39,658 bases of DNA, taken from NCBI GenBank assembly GCA_945787895.1, contig CALZJQ010000009.1:1-39658 (forward strand), written 5' to 3'. The notes beneath the pieces are model-generated. The model saw only the letters and a program-made list of their open reading frames with translations. It was not told the origin of the DNA and searched no databases. This document shows positions 1-8,454 of the stretch, one piece after another. Position 1 is the stretch's first letter; each line of letters begins with the position of its first letter. The translations under genes were made by a program, and so were the position numbers. Source of the DNA: an uncultured Prevotella sp. GTDB taxonomy: Bacteria > Bacteroidota > Bacteroidia > Bacteroidales > Bacteroidaceae.

Positions 1-53
1 GCAGATGAGTCAGAATAGTGAATAAAAAAATGGGAACAACTAACTGGACACCC
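1..53. mobile_element. Possible insertion-sequence end inside the luxE-like gene
   Basis: From about position 53 to the window edge the DNA no longer encodes LuxE-family sequence although the frame stays open. The junction on the plus strand reads AACTGGACACCC, a kind of end seen in several IS families. No transposase or second inverted repeat can be seen because the window stops here, so this is only a candidate. Confidence 0.3.
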
Positions 54-665
54 TAGTTTCTTATAGAAATGTTGCCACACCATAAAGGTGAAACCGAACA
101 TAAAGATGGTTTCGCCCTTATGTGCTTCGAGGAATGTCTTCATTCCCTCAATGTCAAGTTCCATATTCTCGTCGAGCGCATACTGACGCTTGCTGCCGAA
201 CATCGAGAAGCCGAGGATGCCAGCACCACGGGCAGAGAACATATTGCGGTTTTTGATGACGGTCGATGAGTCGAGTATCAGCATCGGCACTCGTTGCGTA
301 CCCAGAAAGTGACTCACTATCTTTGTAAGACATGTCTGTTGGGCAGAAGAAGTCTCACGGTCGAGGAATATTCGGCTCACCTGCTGCCCTGTAGTACCTG
401 ATGACGTCATTGTCTTCACCACCTCTTCCTTTTCACAGCTTCTCAACTCAAATTCCTTGAACAGACGCACCGGCAGGAAAGGCAACTGGTCATAATCGGG
501 CAGATTGTCCATATCCAACCCCACAGCATCCATCATCCTGCGATACGGCTCACATTGAGCATAATGCTTGCGAGTAAGTTCATGTAGCCGCTCGTTCAGC
601 AAAGCACGCTTCTCTTCCTTAGATAGCGAATAAGGCGCTATCTCCAATATCCCGTTTATATCCAT
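1..665 (-). CDS. LuxE-like acyl-protein synthetase, 3' end missing or disrupted
   Basis: This frame is open from an ATG at 663-665 to the window edge. The first about 204 residues look like the LuxE acyl-protein synthetase family, which activates a fatty acid as acyl-AMP and passes it to an enzyme cysteine. The AMP-binding motif SSGTTGQ is at residues 88-94, and the stretch FMFGFTFMVWQHFYKKL (188-204) is typical of the family. After L204 (about position 54) the expected LuxE continuation (an LIHGGGWK-like motif) is absent and the sequence reads GCPVSCSHFF instead, with no family resemblance. The junction reads GGGTGTCCAGTT on the minus strand, which could be an insertion-sequence end. The start lies 3 bases after the stop of the acyl ligase gene, so the two are probably co-transcribed. 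Family call is good; the cause of the break is inferred. Confidence 0.75.
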   Translation of the reverse strand, partial: MDINGILEIAPYSLSKEEKRALLNERLHELTRKHYAQCEPYRRMMDAVGLDMDNLPDYDQLPFLPVRLFKEFELRSCEKEEVVKTMTSSGTTGQQVSRIFLDRETSSAQQTCLTKIVSHFLGTQRVPMLILDSSTVIKNRNMFSARGAGILGFSMFGSKRQYALDENMELDIEGMKTFLEAHKGETIFMFGFTFMVWQHFYKKLGCPVSCSHFFIHYSDSS

Positions 666-668
666 AGT

Positions 669-2093
669 CTATAACATTTTCTGCAATTCAGGATAGTCTG
701 TCTTTCCACTCGTCTTGACAGGAATCTGTTCAATTACCATCACATGGAAAGCTCTTGGATTGAACCCAGTCTTCTCCACAAGCAGGTTCTTGATTTGTTC
801 CTCCAGACCCTCTTCGGTCACGAACACTGTAATAAGGTCATCCACTCCGACACATGCGCAATCGGGAGTTATGGCTTTTATAAGTTGCTCCGTGGCATCA
901 AGGTTCGTGCGGTTGCCCCAAACCTTAACAAAACGCTTCATGCGTCCCGTGATATAGAAGAAGCCGTCAGCATCACGTCTCGCAATATCGCCAGTATGCA
1001 GTACACCATGGTTCTCGTCGCCTTTCATCAGGTCTTTGCGTACCTCAGCATAACCAAGGCATACGTTCTCGCCCTTGTAGAGTAACTCACCCTCCACATC
1101 AGGCTCGTCAATCACCTTGCCGTCAGCATCCACCACCGAGAGTTCTCCGCCGGGTATGGCAATACCGATAGATGCATTCTTCTTGACAGCCTTATCAAAA
1201 GGCAGATAACTCATACGCGGAGCAGCCTCTGTCTGACCATACATGACGATAAACTCCCTGCCGTTCTGTCCTGCGAATTCTACAAACTCCCTCACGTATG
1301 CAGCATTCAGTTTACCTCCTGCCTGAATCATTGTCTTCAAATCGGGCAAGTCCATACGGAAGAAACGCAACCGCCTCAGCATATCGTATGTATATGGAAC
1401 GCCTGCAATGGAAGTCGCCCTATGCTCTTTGATAAAGTTCCAAAACTCCCTCTGCATCACCGTCTTGTCGGTCAGCAGGATAGTTGCACCTTTGATAAGA
1501 TGGCTGTTGATTACCGACATACCATAACTATAGAACATCGGCAAAGAGGTAACAGGACGCTCACTTTCTGTAATCCTCAGATACTCAGCAATACTCTCCG
1601 CATTGCTCTGCAAGTTTCTCTCTGACAACCGTACCAACTTTGGAGAGCCTGTACTGCCCGAAGTAGTCAGACACAGCAGAAGTTCAGGATTGATTTCCTT
1701 ATTCGCTAATGGAGTATCGTATGTCATAGACAGCAGGGAATACTCCTGATACTTATAGATGGCCTTACCACCTATCTCTTCAACGCGAGTCGTTGGCATC
1801 CAGATGTACTCAGGCTGATATATGCCTATCAACCTCTGCACCAGTTCCAAATCCTTGCTTCCGTCGAGCAGCACCTGTGGAATATTCTTGTTCATGCAAG
1901 CCACATACCCCACAAACGAGCCGAGAAGGTTCTCGCAAAGCGTGAACACCAACCCTTTTCGAGGGAAGGCGGCAGCCATACGCTCAACCTCCTCCGAAAG
2001 TTGTCCGTAGGTCAATGACTCGCGACGGTCACTAATGACGGCTATTCTATCTCTGTATTGTTGTAAGTCAAACATCGTATATTGAGAAATCAA
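669..2093 (-). CDS. AMP-forming acyl/aryl ligase (ANL superfamily)
   Basis: A 474-residue adenylating enzyme that should activate a carboxylic acid as an acyl-AMP and then load it on CoA or an ACP. Seen motifs: P-loop TTSGSTGSPK (143-152), A5 motif YGQTEA (285-290), TGD (367-369) with the hinge region GRMKRF (383-388), and the C-terminal catalytic lysine K464 in PVKTSGK. It is somewhat short for the superfamily but has all core motifs. The first ATG overlaps the preceding MBL-fold gene by 26 bases; the second ATG (residue 7, position 2075) would cut the overlap to 8 bases and is an equally plausible start. It lies between that gene and the LuxE-like gene. With two ACPs in the operon, ACP loading is a reasonable inference; the acid substrate cannot be told. 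Confidence 0.88.
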   Translation of the reverse strand: MISQYTMFDLQQYRDRIAVISDRRESLTYGQLSEEVERMAAAFPRKGLVFTLCENLLGSFVGYVACMNKNIPQVLLDGSKDLELVQRLIGIYQPEYIWMPTTRVEEIGGKAIYKYQEYSLLSMTYDTPLANKEINPELLLCLTTSGSTGSPKLVRLSERNLQSNAESIAEYLRITESERPVTSLPMFYSYGMSVINSHLIKGATILLTDKTVMQREFWNFIKEHRATSIAGVPYTYDMLRRLRFFRMDLPDLKTMIQAGGKLNAAYVREFVEFAGQNGREFIVMYGQTEAAPRMSYLPFDKAVKKNASIGIAIPGGELSVVDADGKVIDEPDVEGELLYKGENVCLGYAEVRKDLMKGDENHGVLHTGDIARRDADGFFYITGRMKRFVKVWGNRTNLDATEQLIKAITPDCACVGVDDLITVFVTEEGLEEQIKNLLVEKTGFNPRAFHVMVIEQIPVKTSGKTDYPELQKML

Positions 2094-2766
2094 ATTCTTT
2101 CTTCATAAATGTTTCCCCATGCCCTGGCAAAACCATCAAATCATCTTGTAAAGCCTTTAATTTGGGCAGGGTAATATTGAGCATGTCTTCTTTGTTTCCG
2201 CCTCTGAAACTCGTGATTATCTTATTGTCTTTTATTAACGAGTCTCCTGTAAAAACAATTTTTTCATCCATCACAATTAGACTGCTTGCTGGTGTATGTC
2301 CCGGAACATGTATGATGCGCACCCTGTGGTTAGTTATTTCTAATATCTGATTATCAGAAAAGAATACGTCCGGTTCTAAATCATAATCAGTTAGTTCGTT
2401 TATGAATGTCTCTGCCCGATGACCTCCATCGCTCATATCTTTTGTCGATAGAACAAATGCAACCAAACGAGGACTGCAGTTTTTCTTGGTTGAGAGTAAG
2501 CCTTTGCTATCCTTATGGCAATACAATGATATATCAAATTTATTCTTTAACCAATGCACTCCACAGGAATGATCGTAATGCTCATGCGTTAGGAACAAGT
2601 GTACTTTTTTAATATTTTTGGAATTAAACAACAGACTCACCTCTTCATTGATGTTCGAATCAACAACAATGGCTTCATCGCCCTCAATAAGAATATACAT
2701 ATTCGATTCTACAGGAGCGTATATACTTCTATAGAGCCTATATGTATCAATCTTCATGACATCCAT
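2068..2766 (-). CDS. Metallo-beta-lactamase-fold hydrolase
   Basis: A 232-residue MBL-fold protein. The zinc ligands are all present: H61, H63, D65 and H66 in THEHYDH, H157 in HVPGHTP, D175 in FTGDS, and H216 in LPGHGE. This set matches the glyoxalase II-like hydrolases, some of which cleave thioesters. It starts on the last base of the transketolase C-half gene and overlaps the acyl ligase gene, so it belongs to the same operon. In a cluster with two ACPs, a role in releasing or editing an acyl thioester is possible, but this is inference. No signal peptide, so cytoplasmic. Confidence 0.85.
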   Translation of the reverse strand: MDVMKIDTYRLYRSIYAPVESNMYILIEGDEAIVVDSNINEEVSLLFNSKNIKKVHLFLTHEHYDHSCGVHWLKNKFDISLYCHKDSKGLLSTKKNCSPRLVAFVLSTKDMSDGGHRAETFINELTDYDLEPDVFFSDNQILEITNHRVRIIHVPGHTPASSLIVMDEKIVFTGDSLIKDNKIITSFRGGNKEDMLNITLPKLKALQDDLMVLPGHGETFMKKEFDFSIYDV

Positions 2767-3734
2767 TATTCTGCTAACTTGGCTTGAATTTTCTCTGCAA
2801 TGTGTTCTGCATCAAGACCTGTATCTTTGAGCATCCATTTGTAGCTACCAGCATGTGGAAAATCTGTCAAACCGACATTTAAGACTTTTGTCATTGGCTT
2901 TTTTGAAGTTGCCATTTCTTCCAACACCGCAGCTCCAAGACCTCCGCTTATGAATCCTTCTTCACAAGTAACTACCAACTTGCAATCGTGGCAATATTTC
3001 TCGATGACTTCTCTATCAAATGGTTTGATTGTATGCATATTGATGACAGTACATTCTATGCCATTGCCTGCAAGTTTCTTAGCTGCTTGTAGCGACTGAA
3101 AAACCATTGTACCTGTTGCGACTATAGTAACATCTGCACCCTTTCGCAAAATGATTGCCTTTCCTATTTCAAATTGATAATCCTCCTTATAAACCATAGG
3201 ATCTCCAGCCTCGCCGCAGAGACGTAAGTATGCAGGACCATCATATTTTAGCAACGCTTCTGTTGCCTTCACAACCTCTGTAGAATCAGCAGGAGATATG
3301 ATGGTTAGATTTGGTATAGCTCGCATCAAACAAATATCATCCAAGCCATAATGTGTATTTCCTTGTTGCTGAACACCAAATCCAGCAGCAAGACCGACAA
3401 CTTTAATATTATGCTTCATATAGCCACAATGAATCTTTACCATTTCATAACTTCTTGTAGCAATGAATGCCGCAAAAGAAGTGGCAAATACATTATAACC
3501 TTCGCTTGCGAGTCCTGAAGAGATACCAATCAAATTCTGCTCAGCAATGCCAACATTAAGAAATTTATCTGGATACATCCTGCTAAAACGCTCCAGACCT
3601 GAAGAACGAGCAAAATCAGCTGATATTGCCATCAAATTCTCATATGAAGGAGCCAATGCTGTTAGAGCAGAGCCAAAAGTTCCCCGCTTTCCCAACATAG
3701 ACCATGTTCTGAGTTGTATTCGGTTGTATTCCAT
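2766..3734 (-). CDS. Transketolase-like protein, C-terminal half (pyrimidine-binding and C domains)
   Basis: A 322-residue protein matching the second half of transketolase/DXS. The conserved glutamate that contacts the thiamine diphosphate pyrimidine is E65 in NVGIAEQN. The transketolase C-terminal domain follows (ADVTIVATGTMV and VINMHTIKPFD regions). It ends at the start of the MBL-fold gene and begins 10 bases after the N-half gene, so the two halves should form one heteromeric enzyme that moves a two-carbon ketol unit. Housekeeping transketolase is normally one polypeptide of about 660-680 residues; a split pair inside an ACP/ketosynthase operon suggests a specialised acceptor. The DNA here is visibly more A+T-rich than the flanking genes. 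Confidence 0.88.
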   Translation of the reverse strand: MEYNRIQLRTWSMLGKRGTFGSALTALAPSYENLMAISADFARSSGLERFSRMYPDKFLNVGIAEQNLIGISSGLASEGYNVFATSFAAFIATRSYEMVKIHCGYMKHNIKVVGLAAGFGVQQQGNTHYGLDDICLMRAIPNLTIISPADSTEVVKATEALLKYDGPAYLRLCGEAGDPMVYKEDYQFEIGKAIILRKGADVTIVATGTMVFQSLQAAKKLAGNGIECTVINMHTIKPFDREVIEKYCHDCKLVVTCEEGFISGGLGAAVLEEMATSKKPMTKVLNVGLTDFPHAGSYKWMLKDTGLDAEHIAEKIQAKLAE

Positions 3735-3744
3735 ATTTCCACTT

Positions 3745-4557
3745 TTATTTTAGTTCATCGATAGCTTGATTATATTGCTCTTCACTCAGAGATGCATGAT
3801 GCCACGAATTATTATTCTCCATAAAACTGATGCCTTTACCCTTTATTGTATTGCCAATAATGATAAGCGGACGACCATTCCTTGGACGATTCTCTAATGC
3901 ATCTATAATCTGATCAACATCATTACCATTGATATCCATTACATTACAACCAAGAGCTGACAAAGTGTTATAGAATGGAATGTTCATAACAGCAATCGTG
4001 GTCCCATCCTGCTGATACCTATTGTGATCGATAAACACCACCAAGTTGTCAAGACCGAATTGAACAGCAGATACAAAAGCTTCAAAGGTACTACCCTCGT
4101 TGCATTCACCATCACCCATTGCTACATAGGTTGTATAGTCAAGAGACTTCTTTTTGGCATTGAGTGCTTTTCCGACTGCAAAGGAAATACCCATTCCTAA
4201 ACTACCTGTAGAACATTCGATTCCCTTTTCAAGCTGTTTTATTGGATGAGCAGGATAAAGTCCTCCATCTGTCATGAAATTGTCGTGATACTCTTCTAAT
4301 GAAAAAAAACCGCGAAGAGCCAATACAGAATATAAGACCGTATAAGCATGTCCTTTACTGAGAACAAAACGATCTCGGTTTTCTTTTGTCGGATTCGCAG
4401 GATTAACATTCATAGCACCACCATAAAGTACTGCGATATAATCGCTCAAAGACAAGGCTGAACCAAAATGTATTCCAACCTTACCTGTACGATAGGATGA
4501 TTCAATTATCTCCCTACGCAAATCTTTTGCTAATTGCTTTATCTTGGTTCTATCCAT
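3745..4557 (-). CDS. Transketolase-like protein, N-terminal half (thiamine diphosphate-binding)
   Basis: A 270-residue protein matching the N-terminal, pyrophosphate-binding half of transketolase. The ThDP/metal motif GDG (148-150) with N179 about 30 residues later is intact, as is the active-site histidine region SKGHAYTV (68-75). Gene order N-half then C-half with a 10-base gap is typical of split transketolases. The partner would be the next gene. In the natural-product field, split ThDP enzymes such as QncN/QncL and NapB/NapD move a C2 unit from a sugar phosphate to a carrier protein; by analogy only, an ACP here could be the acceptor. Sugar-phosphate chemistry for the surface glycan is the alternative. 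Confidence 0.88.
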   Translation of the reverse strand: MDRTKIKQLAKDLRREIIESSYRTGKVGIHFGSALSLSDYIAVLYGGAMNVNPANPTKENRDRFVLSKGHAYTVLYSVLALRGFFSLEEYHDNFMTDGGLYPAHPIKQLEKGIECSTGSLGMGISFAVGKALNAKKKSLDYTTYVAMGDGECNEGSTFEAFVSAVQFGLDNLVVFIDHNRYQQDGTTIAVMNIPFYNTLSALGCNVMDINGNDVDQIIDALENRPRNGRPLIIIGNTIKGKGISFMENNNSWHHASLSEEQYNQAIDELK

Positions 4558-4569
4558 AGTTGTAAATAT

Positions 4570-5340
4570 TTATAAATTTGAAACAACAAGTCTCAAATCA
4601 TTACCCCCCCCATCTACCTTAATGACCTCTCCGTTCACATAACTTGAATGATTGGAAGCGAGAAAAAGTATGACATCTGCTATTTCGCGTGGAGACGCAC
4701 ATCGTTTGAGAGCGACTCCCTTTAATATTTCATTTACAGCTTCTTGTTCGAGAGCCGACAACATCTTAGTCTCGGTTAATCCTGGTGCTACAGCATTAAC
4801 TCTGATTCCTAATCCTCCAAATTCTCTTGCCATCTTCTTTGTGACAATATTAATCGCAGATTTACTTGCAGCGTATTCAAGTTGCGAAGTATCCTCTCCC
4901 CAAGCAGAAATGCTTGAAACATTCACAATTGTTCCATTTCGTTGTCTCATCATAGGACGGGCAACAAGTTGGCAAAGACTAAGTACACTAAAGAAATTCA
5001 CTTCCATTACCCTTCTAATGTCTTCCATCTTTGTCATAGTGAAAAGTCTGCTTTCACTTACTATTCCTGCCGCATTTACTAAGATATCAATCGTCTTCTT
5101 TTCCTTGATTATTTCTTTCATACCCGATTTGATAGACTCGGAATCGCTCAAATCTATATACACCGGCCTAATCCATACCTTGTATTCCTGCTGAAGTTTA
5201 TCTATCTGCTCCAGGAAGTTAGCATCTTCACGATGAACAACAGCCCAACAATTAGCACCTTGTTGAGCAAACAGGTGCACTGTAGCGAGACCTATCCCGC
5301 TACGTGCACCTGTGATAATTGCATTCTTACCTGTAAGCAT
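4570..5340 (-). CDS. Short-chain dehydrogenase/reductase (FabG-like), copy 2
   Basis: A 256-residue classical SDR. Cofactor motif TGARSGIG (10-17), NAAG (89-92), and the catalytic set S143, Y156, K160 (YAASK) are present; the C-terminus carries VDGGGND. It probably reduces a 3-oxoacyl-ACP with NADPH, in line with its place directly after an ACP gene (its start shares one base with the ACP stop). The triplet VDGGG near the C-terminus is encoded by an uninterrupted run of eight G (plus-strand C run at 4604-4611); slippage there would only change the last dozen residues. A sugar or other ketone substrate cannot be excluded. Confidence 0.88.
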   Translation of the reverse strand: MLTGKNAIITGARSGIGLATVHLFAQQGANCWAVVHREDANFLEQIDKLQQEYKVWIRPVYIDLSDSESIKSGMKEIIKEKKTIDILVNAAGIVSESRLFTMTKMEDIRRVMEVNFFSVLSLCQLVARPMMRQRNGTIVNVSSISAWGEDTSQLEYAASKSAINIVTKKMAREFGGLGIRVNAVAPGLTETKMLSALEQEAVNEILKGVALKRCASPREIADVILFLASNHSSYVNGEVIKVDGGGNDLRLVVSNL

Positions 5341-5576
5341 CAGAAATCAATATCATATTTCTTAAGAATCTCCATACCCTTCTCATAAGACGAGAGATCA
5401 ATGATATCATCTGTGTCAAGCATAATATCAAACGTATCCTCAAGAGCAGCGACAAGAGTCATGTGACCTACTGAATCCCACAGCTCCACACCCTGATATT
5501 TTAGATTCTCACACTGTTCTGCTTTTATCTGCAGAGTTTCTACAAACACATTAGTGTACTTTTCTAAATTTGTCAT
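5340..5576 (-). CDS. Acyl carrier protein, copy 2
   Basis: A 78-residue, acidic, helical protein with the phosphopantetheine site WDSVGHM; the modified serine is S35. Spacing from S35 to the conserved FD of helix III (15 residues) matches AcpP-type carriers. It begins one base after the ketosynthase III stop and overlaps the reductase start, so the three make one translation-coupled set. Sequence is clearly divergent from fatty-acid AcpP (DSVG instead of DSLD), which supports a dedicated carrier for this operon. Confidence 0.88.
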   Translation of the reverse strand: MTNLEKYTNVFVETLQIKAEQCENLKYQGVELWDSVGHMTLVAALEDTFDIMLDTDDIIDLSSYEKGMEILKKYDIDF

Positions 5577-5577
5577 T

Positions 5578-6633
5578 TTAATAATGTATAATCGATGGAC
5601 AAATAATACTATCAGTCTCGAAATAAATACTGCCCCAAGACAATCCTACTCCAAAGGCACAGCCAATACTTTTCAGATGTTTAGTCGCATAATCTGTATT
5701 ACATTGGGTAACAATCGTGAGCGGAATGGAAGCGCAGCTTGTATTGCCATATTCAAACATACTATAAGGAGTTTTCCCAGGTGGAAAATTAAGTTTCTTC
5801 CTAATTCGTTCGTTCAAATAATGATTTGCCTGATGCATAACAAAATAATCAACATCATTAAGATTCAGATTATAAAAGTCAGCAAGTGAAGCAACGCTCT
5901 TAGGCGCAGTTGACATTCCAAAAGCAAATACATTCATACCATCCATTGAGCAGTCTATATTTCTTCTCTTTTGGTTGACACCATATTCAATGAATTGTAA
6001 ATCTTCTTCTTTCACACCATTTCTACATCCGCCCGATGGTGTAAATATTGATTTGAAATCCTTTCCTCTCGTGCCATGCTCAAAATATATATCAGGCGCA
6101 CTTTCGTCAAATTCCAATGCTGTACAGGTTCCTGCATCACCAAATATCGGTCGTGTCTCTTTATCAAGAGGTGAGTTTAGCAGAGTTGAAGTGTCACCGC
6201 AAAGAAGTAATACTCTTTTCAATGCTTTACCATTTATCAAAGACGATGCAGATGTCATACCAACGACCCATCCAGGGCAACCATGCTTTATTTCCATACA
6301 TAAACAAGACTCTGGCAACTGCAATTTATCTTGCAATATACATGCGGTAGGAGGGACGATATAGTCAGCTGCAGAACTAACGAAAACGAGAGCATCTATT
6401 GTCTCCTTTTCCCATGATAATTCTTTCAGTAGCACCTCTGTTGCCTTAGCACATAAATCAGAGGCGGTTGTACCTGGGCTTACTGTGTGCTTCCTTATAA
6501 TTTTGGTTTGAGCTATAACACGTTCCGCTTCTCCCTGCTTAAATACAGGGATGTCAATATTTTCCTCTATATGTTCTGGAACACACGCAGATATTCCCCT
6601 TATTGCAACATTTTCTATTCTTAAGAATGCCAT
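5578..6633 (-). CDS. 3-oxoacyl-ACP synthase III-like (KAS III), copy 2
   Basis: A 351-residue FabH-family ketosynthase. The Cys-His-Asn triad is intact: C119 in HGCPGW, H267 in VMHQAN and N297 in YGNTSCAS. The catalytic cysteine lies in HGCPGWV instead of the usual AACSGF of FabH, and the same change occurs in the upstream paralogue at 7388-8452; the two also share the start MAFL and the stretch VAIRG. KAS III enzymes start chains by condensing an acyl primer with malonyl-ACP; relatives instead make esters or other bonds. It lies between a reductase gene (10 bases upstream) and its ACP gene. The primer is unknown. Confidence 0.88.
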   Translation of the reverse strand: MAFLRIENVAIRGISACVPEHIEENIDIPVFKQGEAERVIAQTKIIRKHTVSPGTTASDLCAKATEVLLKELSWEKETIDALVFVSSAADYIVPPTACILQDKLQLPESCLCMEIKHGCPGWVVGMTSASSLINGKALKRVLLLCGDTSTLLNSPLDKETRPIFGDAGTCTALEFDESAPDIYFEHGTRGKDFKSIFTPSGGCRNGVKEEDLQFIEYGVNQKRRNIDCSMDGMNVFAFGMSTAPKSVASLADFYNLNLNDVDYFVMHQANHYLNERIRKKLNFPPGKTPYSMFEYGNTSCASIPLTIVTQCNTDYATKHLKSIGCAFGVGLSWGSIYFETDSIICPSIIHY

Positions 6634-6642
6634 AGTTCCTAC

Positions 6643-7383
6643 TTATAATGTTGCTCCTCCATCAATAACCAATTCGTGCCCTGTGACCCACGCTGAGGCA
6701 TCTGACAGGAAATATATGATTGCCCAGGCTATTTCTTCTGGTCTGCCATATCTCCCTAAAGGATATTGCTTCATGTCATTCTCAAGGTCTTGTTCTGAGA
6801 GCGCACCATCGTGAATCAGTTTTGTCTCCACCATACCCGGAAGAACGGCGTTGCATCGGATAAGTTTTGATGATAATTCCCTTGCACAATAACGCATATA
6901 TGCAGACAGAGCTGCTTTGGATGCTCCATATATACCATTACCCGGACTTGACAATATAGAAGCTATGGACGAAGTGAAAACTATTGAAGAAGCTTTTCTC
7001 AGTTTCTTTTTCTTTAATAGCCATTTAATCAGTATCATTGGCGCAAATGTGTTTGTTGCAAATACATTATGCAAATCGTTTTCTTTGTAGAAAGATACTG
7101 GTTTGGTAACTGATATTCCAGCATTATTCACCAGCCCATCCAACTCAGGAGATTCCGCTGCAATGCGTTTCACGTCATCCTCAGAGGTCAGTTCTGCTTT
7201 TATTATCACGTGACCTTCTCCTGACAATTGGGATAATGTCTCGTTCAACCGTTCTTCGTTTCGCCCTACGATGACTACTCTCGCGCCCAGTCTTGAACAC
7301 TCGATAGCCGTGCTCCGTCCTATTCCTGACGAAGCTCCGGTTATCAATATCGTCTTTCCTTCCAATGAATATGGATTGTACAT
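6643..7383 (-). CDS. Short-chain dehydrogenase/reductase (FabG-like), copy 1
   Basis: A 246-residue classical SDR with the NADP motif TGASSGIG (15-22), NNAG (86-89), and catalytic S139, Y152, K156 (YGASK). The C-terminus ends in VIDGGATL, as in FabG proteins. It follows the first KAS III gene by 4 bases and precedes the second by 9 bases. It is the reductase of the first ACP-KAS III-SDR set and probably reduces the beta-keto group formed by one of the neighbouring synthases. Its substrate cannot be read from sequence. Confidence 0.88.
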   Translation of the reverse strand: MYNPYSLEGKTILITGASSGIGRSTAIECSRLGARVVIVGRNEERLNETLSQLSGEGHVIIKAELTSEDDVKRIAAESPELDGLVNNAGISVTKPVSFYKENDLHNVFATNTFAPMILIKWLLKKKKLRKASSIVFTSSIASILSSPGNGIYGASKAALSAYMRYCARELSSKLIRCNAVLPGMVETKLIHDGALSEQDLENDMKQYPLGRYGRPEEIAWAIIYFLSDASAWVTGHELVIDGGATL

Positions 7384-7387
7384 ATCT

Positions 7388-8452
7388 TTATATTTCTATG
7401 ATGTTAGGACATACTATGTTCTCAGTCTCGAAGTATGCGGCACCCCATGCGAGACCCGTTCCGAAACCGCAGGCGATCGTCTTCTGTCTCGTCGTGCCCA
7501 ATTTCTCCCTTCGCTCTGACAGCAGTGCCATCGGGATGCTCGCACTTGTGGTGTTGCCGTAATTGCGCAAGCCTACCAGCACTTTCTCCGCCGGCATCTT
7601 CAGCCTCTTGGCTATGTTGTCGATGATCAGTTTGTTTGCCTGATGCAGGGCGAGGTTGTCTGCGCAGTCCATGTCTATGCCGTACTCGGCACATAATTTC
7701 TTGACAGCTTTCGGCACTTTCGTTATTGCGAAAGAGAATACGTCCATTGAGTCCATCCTTGATGTCACCTCCTCCATTGGCAATGTTCCCTCTATCGCCC
7801 TCAGCCGTTTCATGAGTGTCTCTATGGTAAACGGATTCCTATATCCTCCGTCCTCTGCTGCAATGGCTACTCCATCCTCGCTCTTCGTTCCTATATTGAA
7901 ATAGATGGGAGCGGCTGTGTCATCATACTCCAACGCCGTTGCCGTTCCGGCATCGCCAAAGAGCGGTCTCTCCTCTCGGTTGCTCCTATTCTGCACCTTG
8001 CTCACCGTGTCACCGTCAAGCAACAACGCACGCCTGATTTTACCCCCCCCGACAAGAGATGCTACAGATGAGAGAGACGTGACCCAACCGGGACATCCAT
8101 GGTAGAAGTCAAGGCACATGGTGCTCTCTTTCAGTCCCAGTTTCTCATGCACCACGAAAGAGTTGGGATGGTTCAGATAGTCAGGAGTCTGCGTGCAGAA
8201 AGCCAGCAGGTCAATAGAGTCTTTCTCCCACCCTAATTCTTCTATCAGCCTTTCTGCCGCCCGGAGGCAAAGGTCAGAAGATGTTATATCCTTTGGCGAT
8301 ACGTGCCTGCGCTCTATTCCTGTAGCGGCAATCACCTGCTCGGCTTCTTCCCTGCTTGCATAGAATGGAAGCGTGCTGTTCTCTTCTACCTGAGAGGGTA
8401 CGCAACCCGATAGTCCACGGATTGCGACCTTATCCACTTTTAGGAATGCCAT
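7388..8452 (-). CDS. 3-oxoacyl-ACP synthase III-like (KAS III), copy 1
   Basis: A 354-residue FabH-family ketosynthase with C120 (YHGCPGW), H270 (ALHQAN) and N300 (YGNTTSAS). It shares the unusual HGCPGW cysteine motif and the N-terminal pattern with the copy at 5578-6633, so the two are paralogues from a duplication. It begins 2 bases after the ACP stop at 8455. Residues 135-137 (GGG) are encoded by an uninterrupted run of eight G (plus-strand C run at 8043-8050); a slip of one base would truncate the enzyme soon after its active-site cysteine. Its G+C content looks higher than that of copy 2. Confidence 0.88.
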   Translation of the reverse strand: MAFLKVDKVAIRGLSGCVPSQVEENSTLPFYASREEAEQVIAATGIERRHVSPKDITSSDLCLRAAERLIEELGWEKDSIDLLAFCTQTPDYLNHPNSFVVHEKLGLKESTMCLDFYHGCPGWVTSLSSVASLVGGGKIRRALLLDGDTVSKVQNRSNREERPLFGDAGTATALEYDDTAAPIYFNIGTKSEDGVAIAAEDGGYRNPFTIETLMKRLRAIEGTLPMEEVTSRMDSMDVFSFAITKVPKAVKKLCAEYGIDMDCADNLALHQANKLIIDNIAKRLKMPAEKVLVGLRNYGNTTSASIPMALLSERREKLGTTRQKTIACGFGTGLAWGAAYFETENIVCPNIIEI

Positions 8453-8454
8453 GA

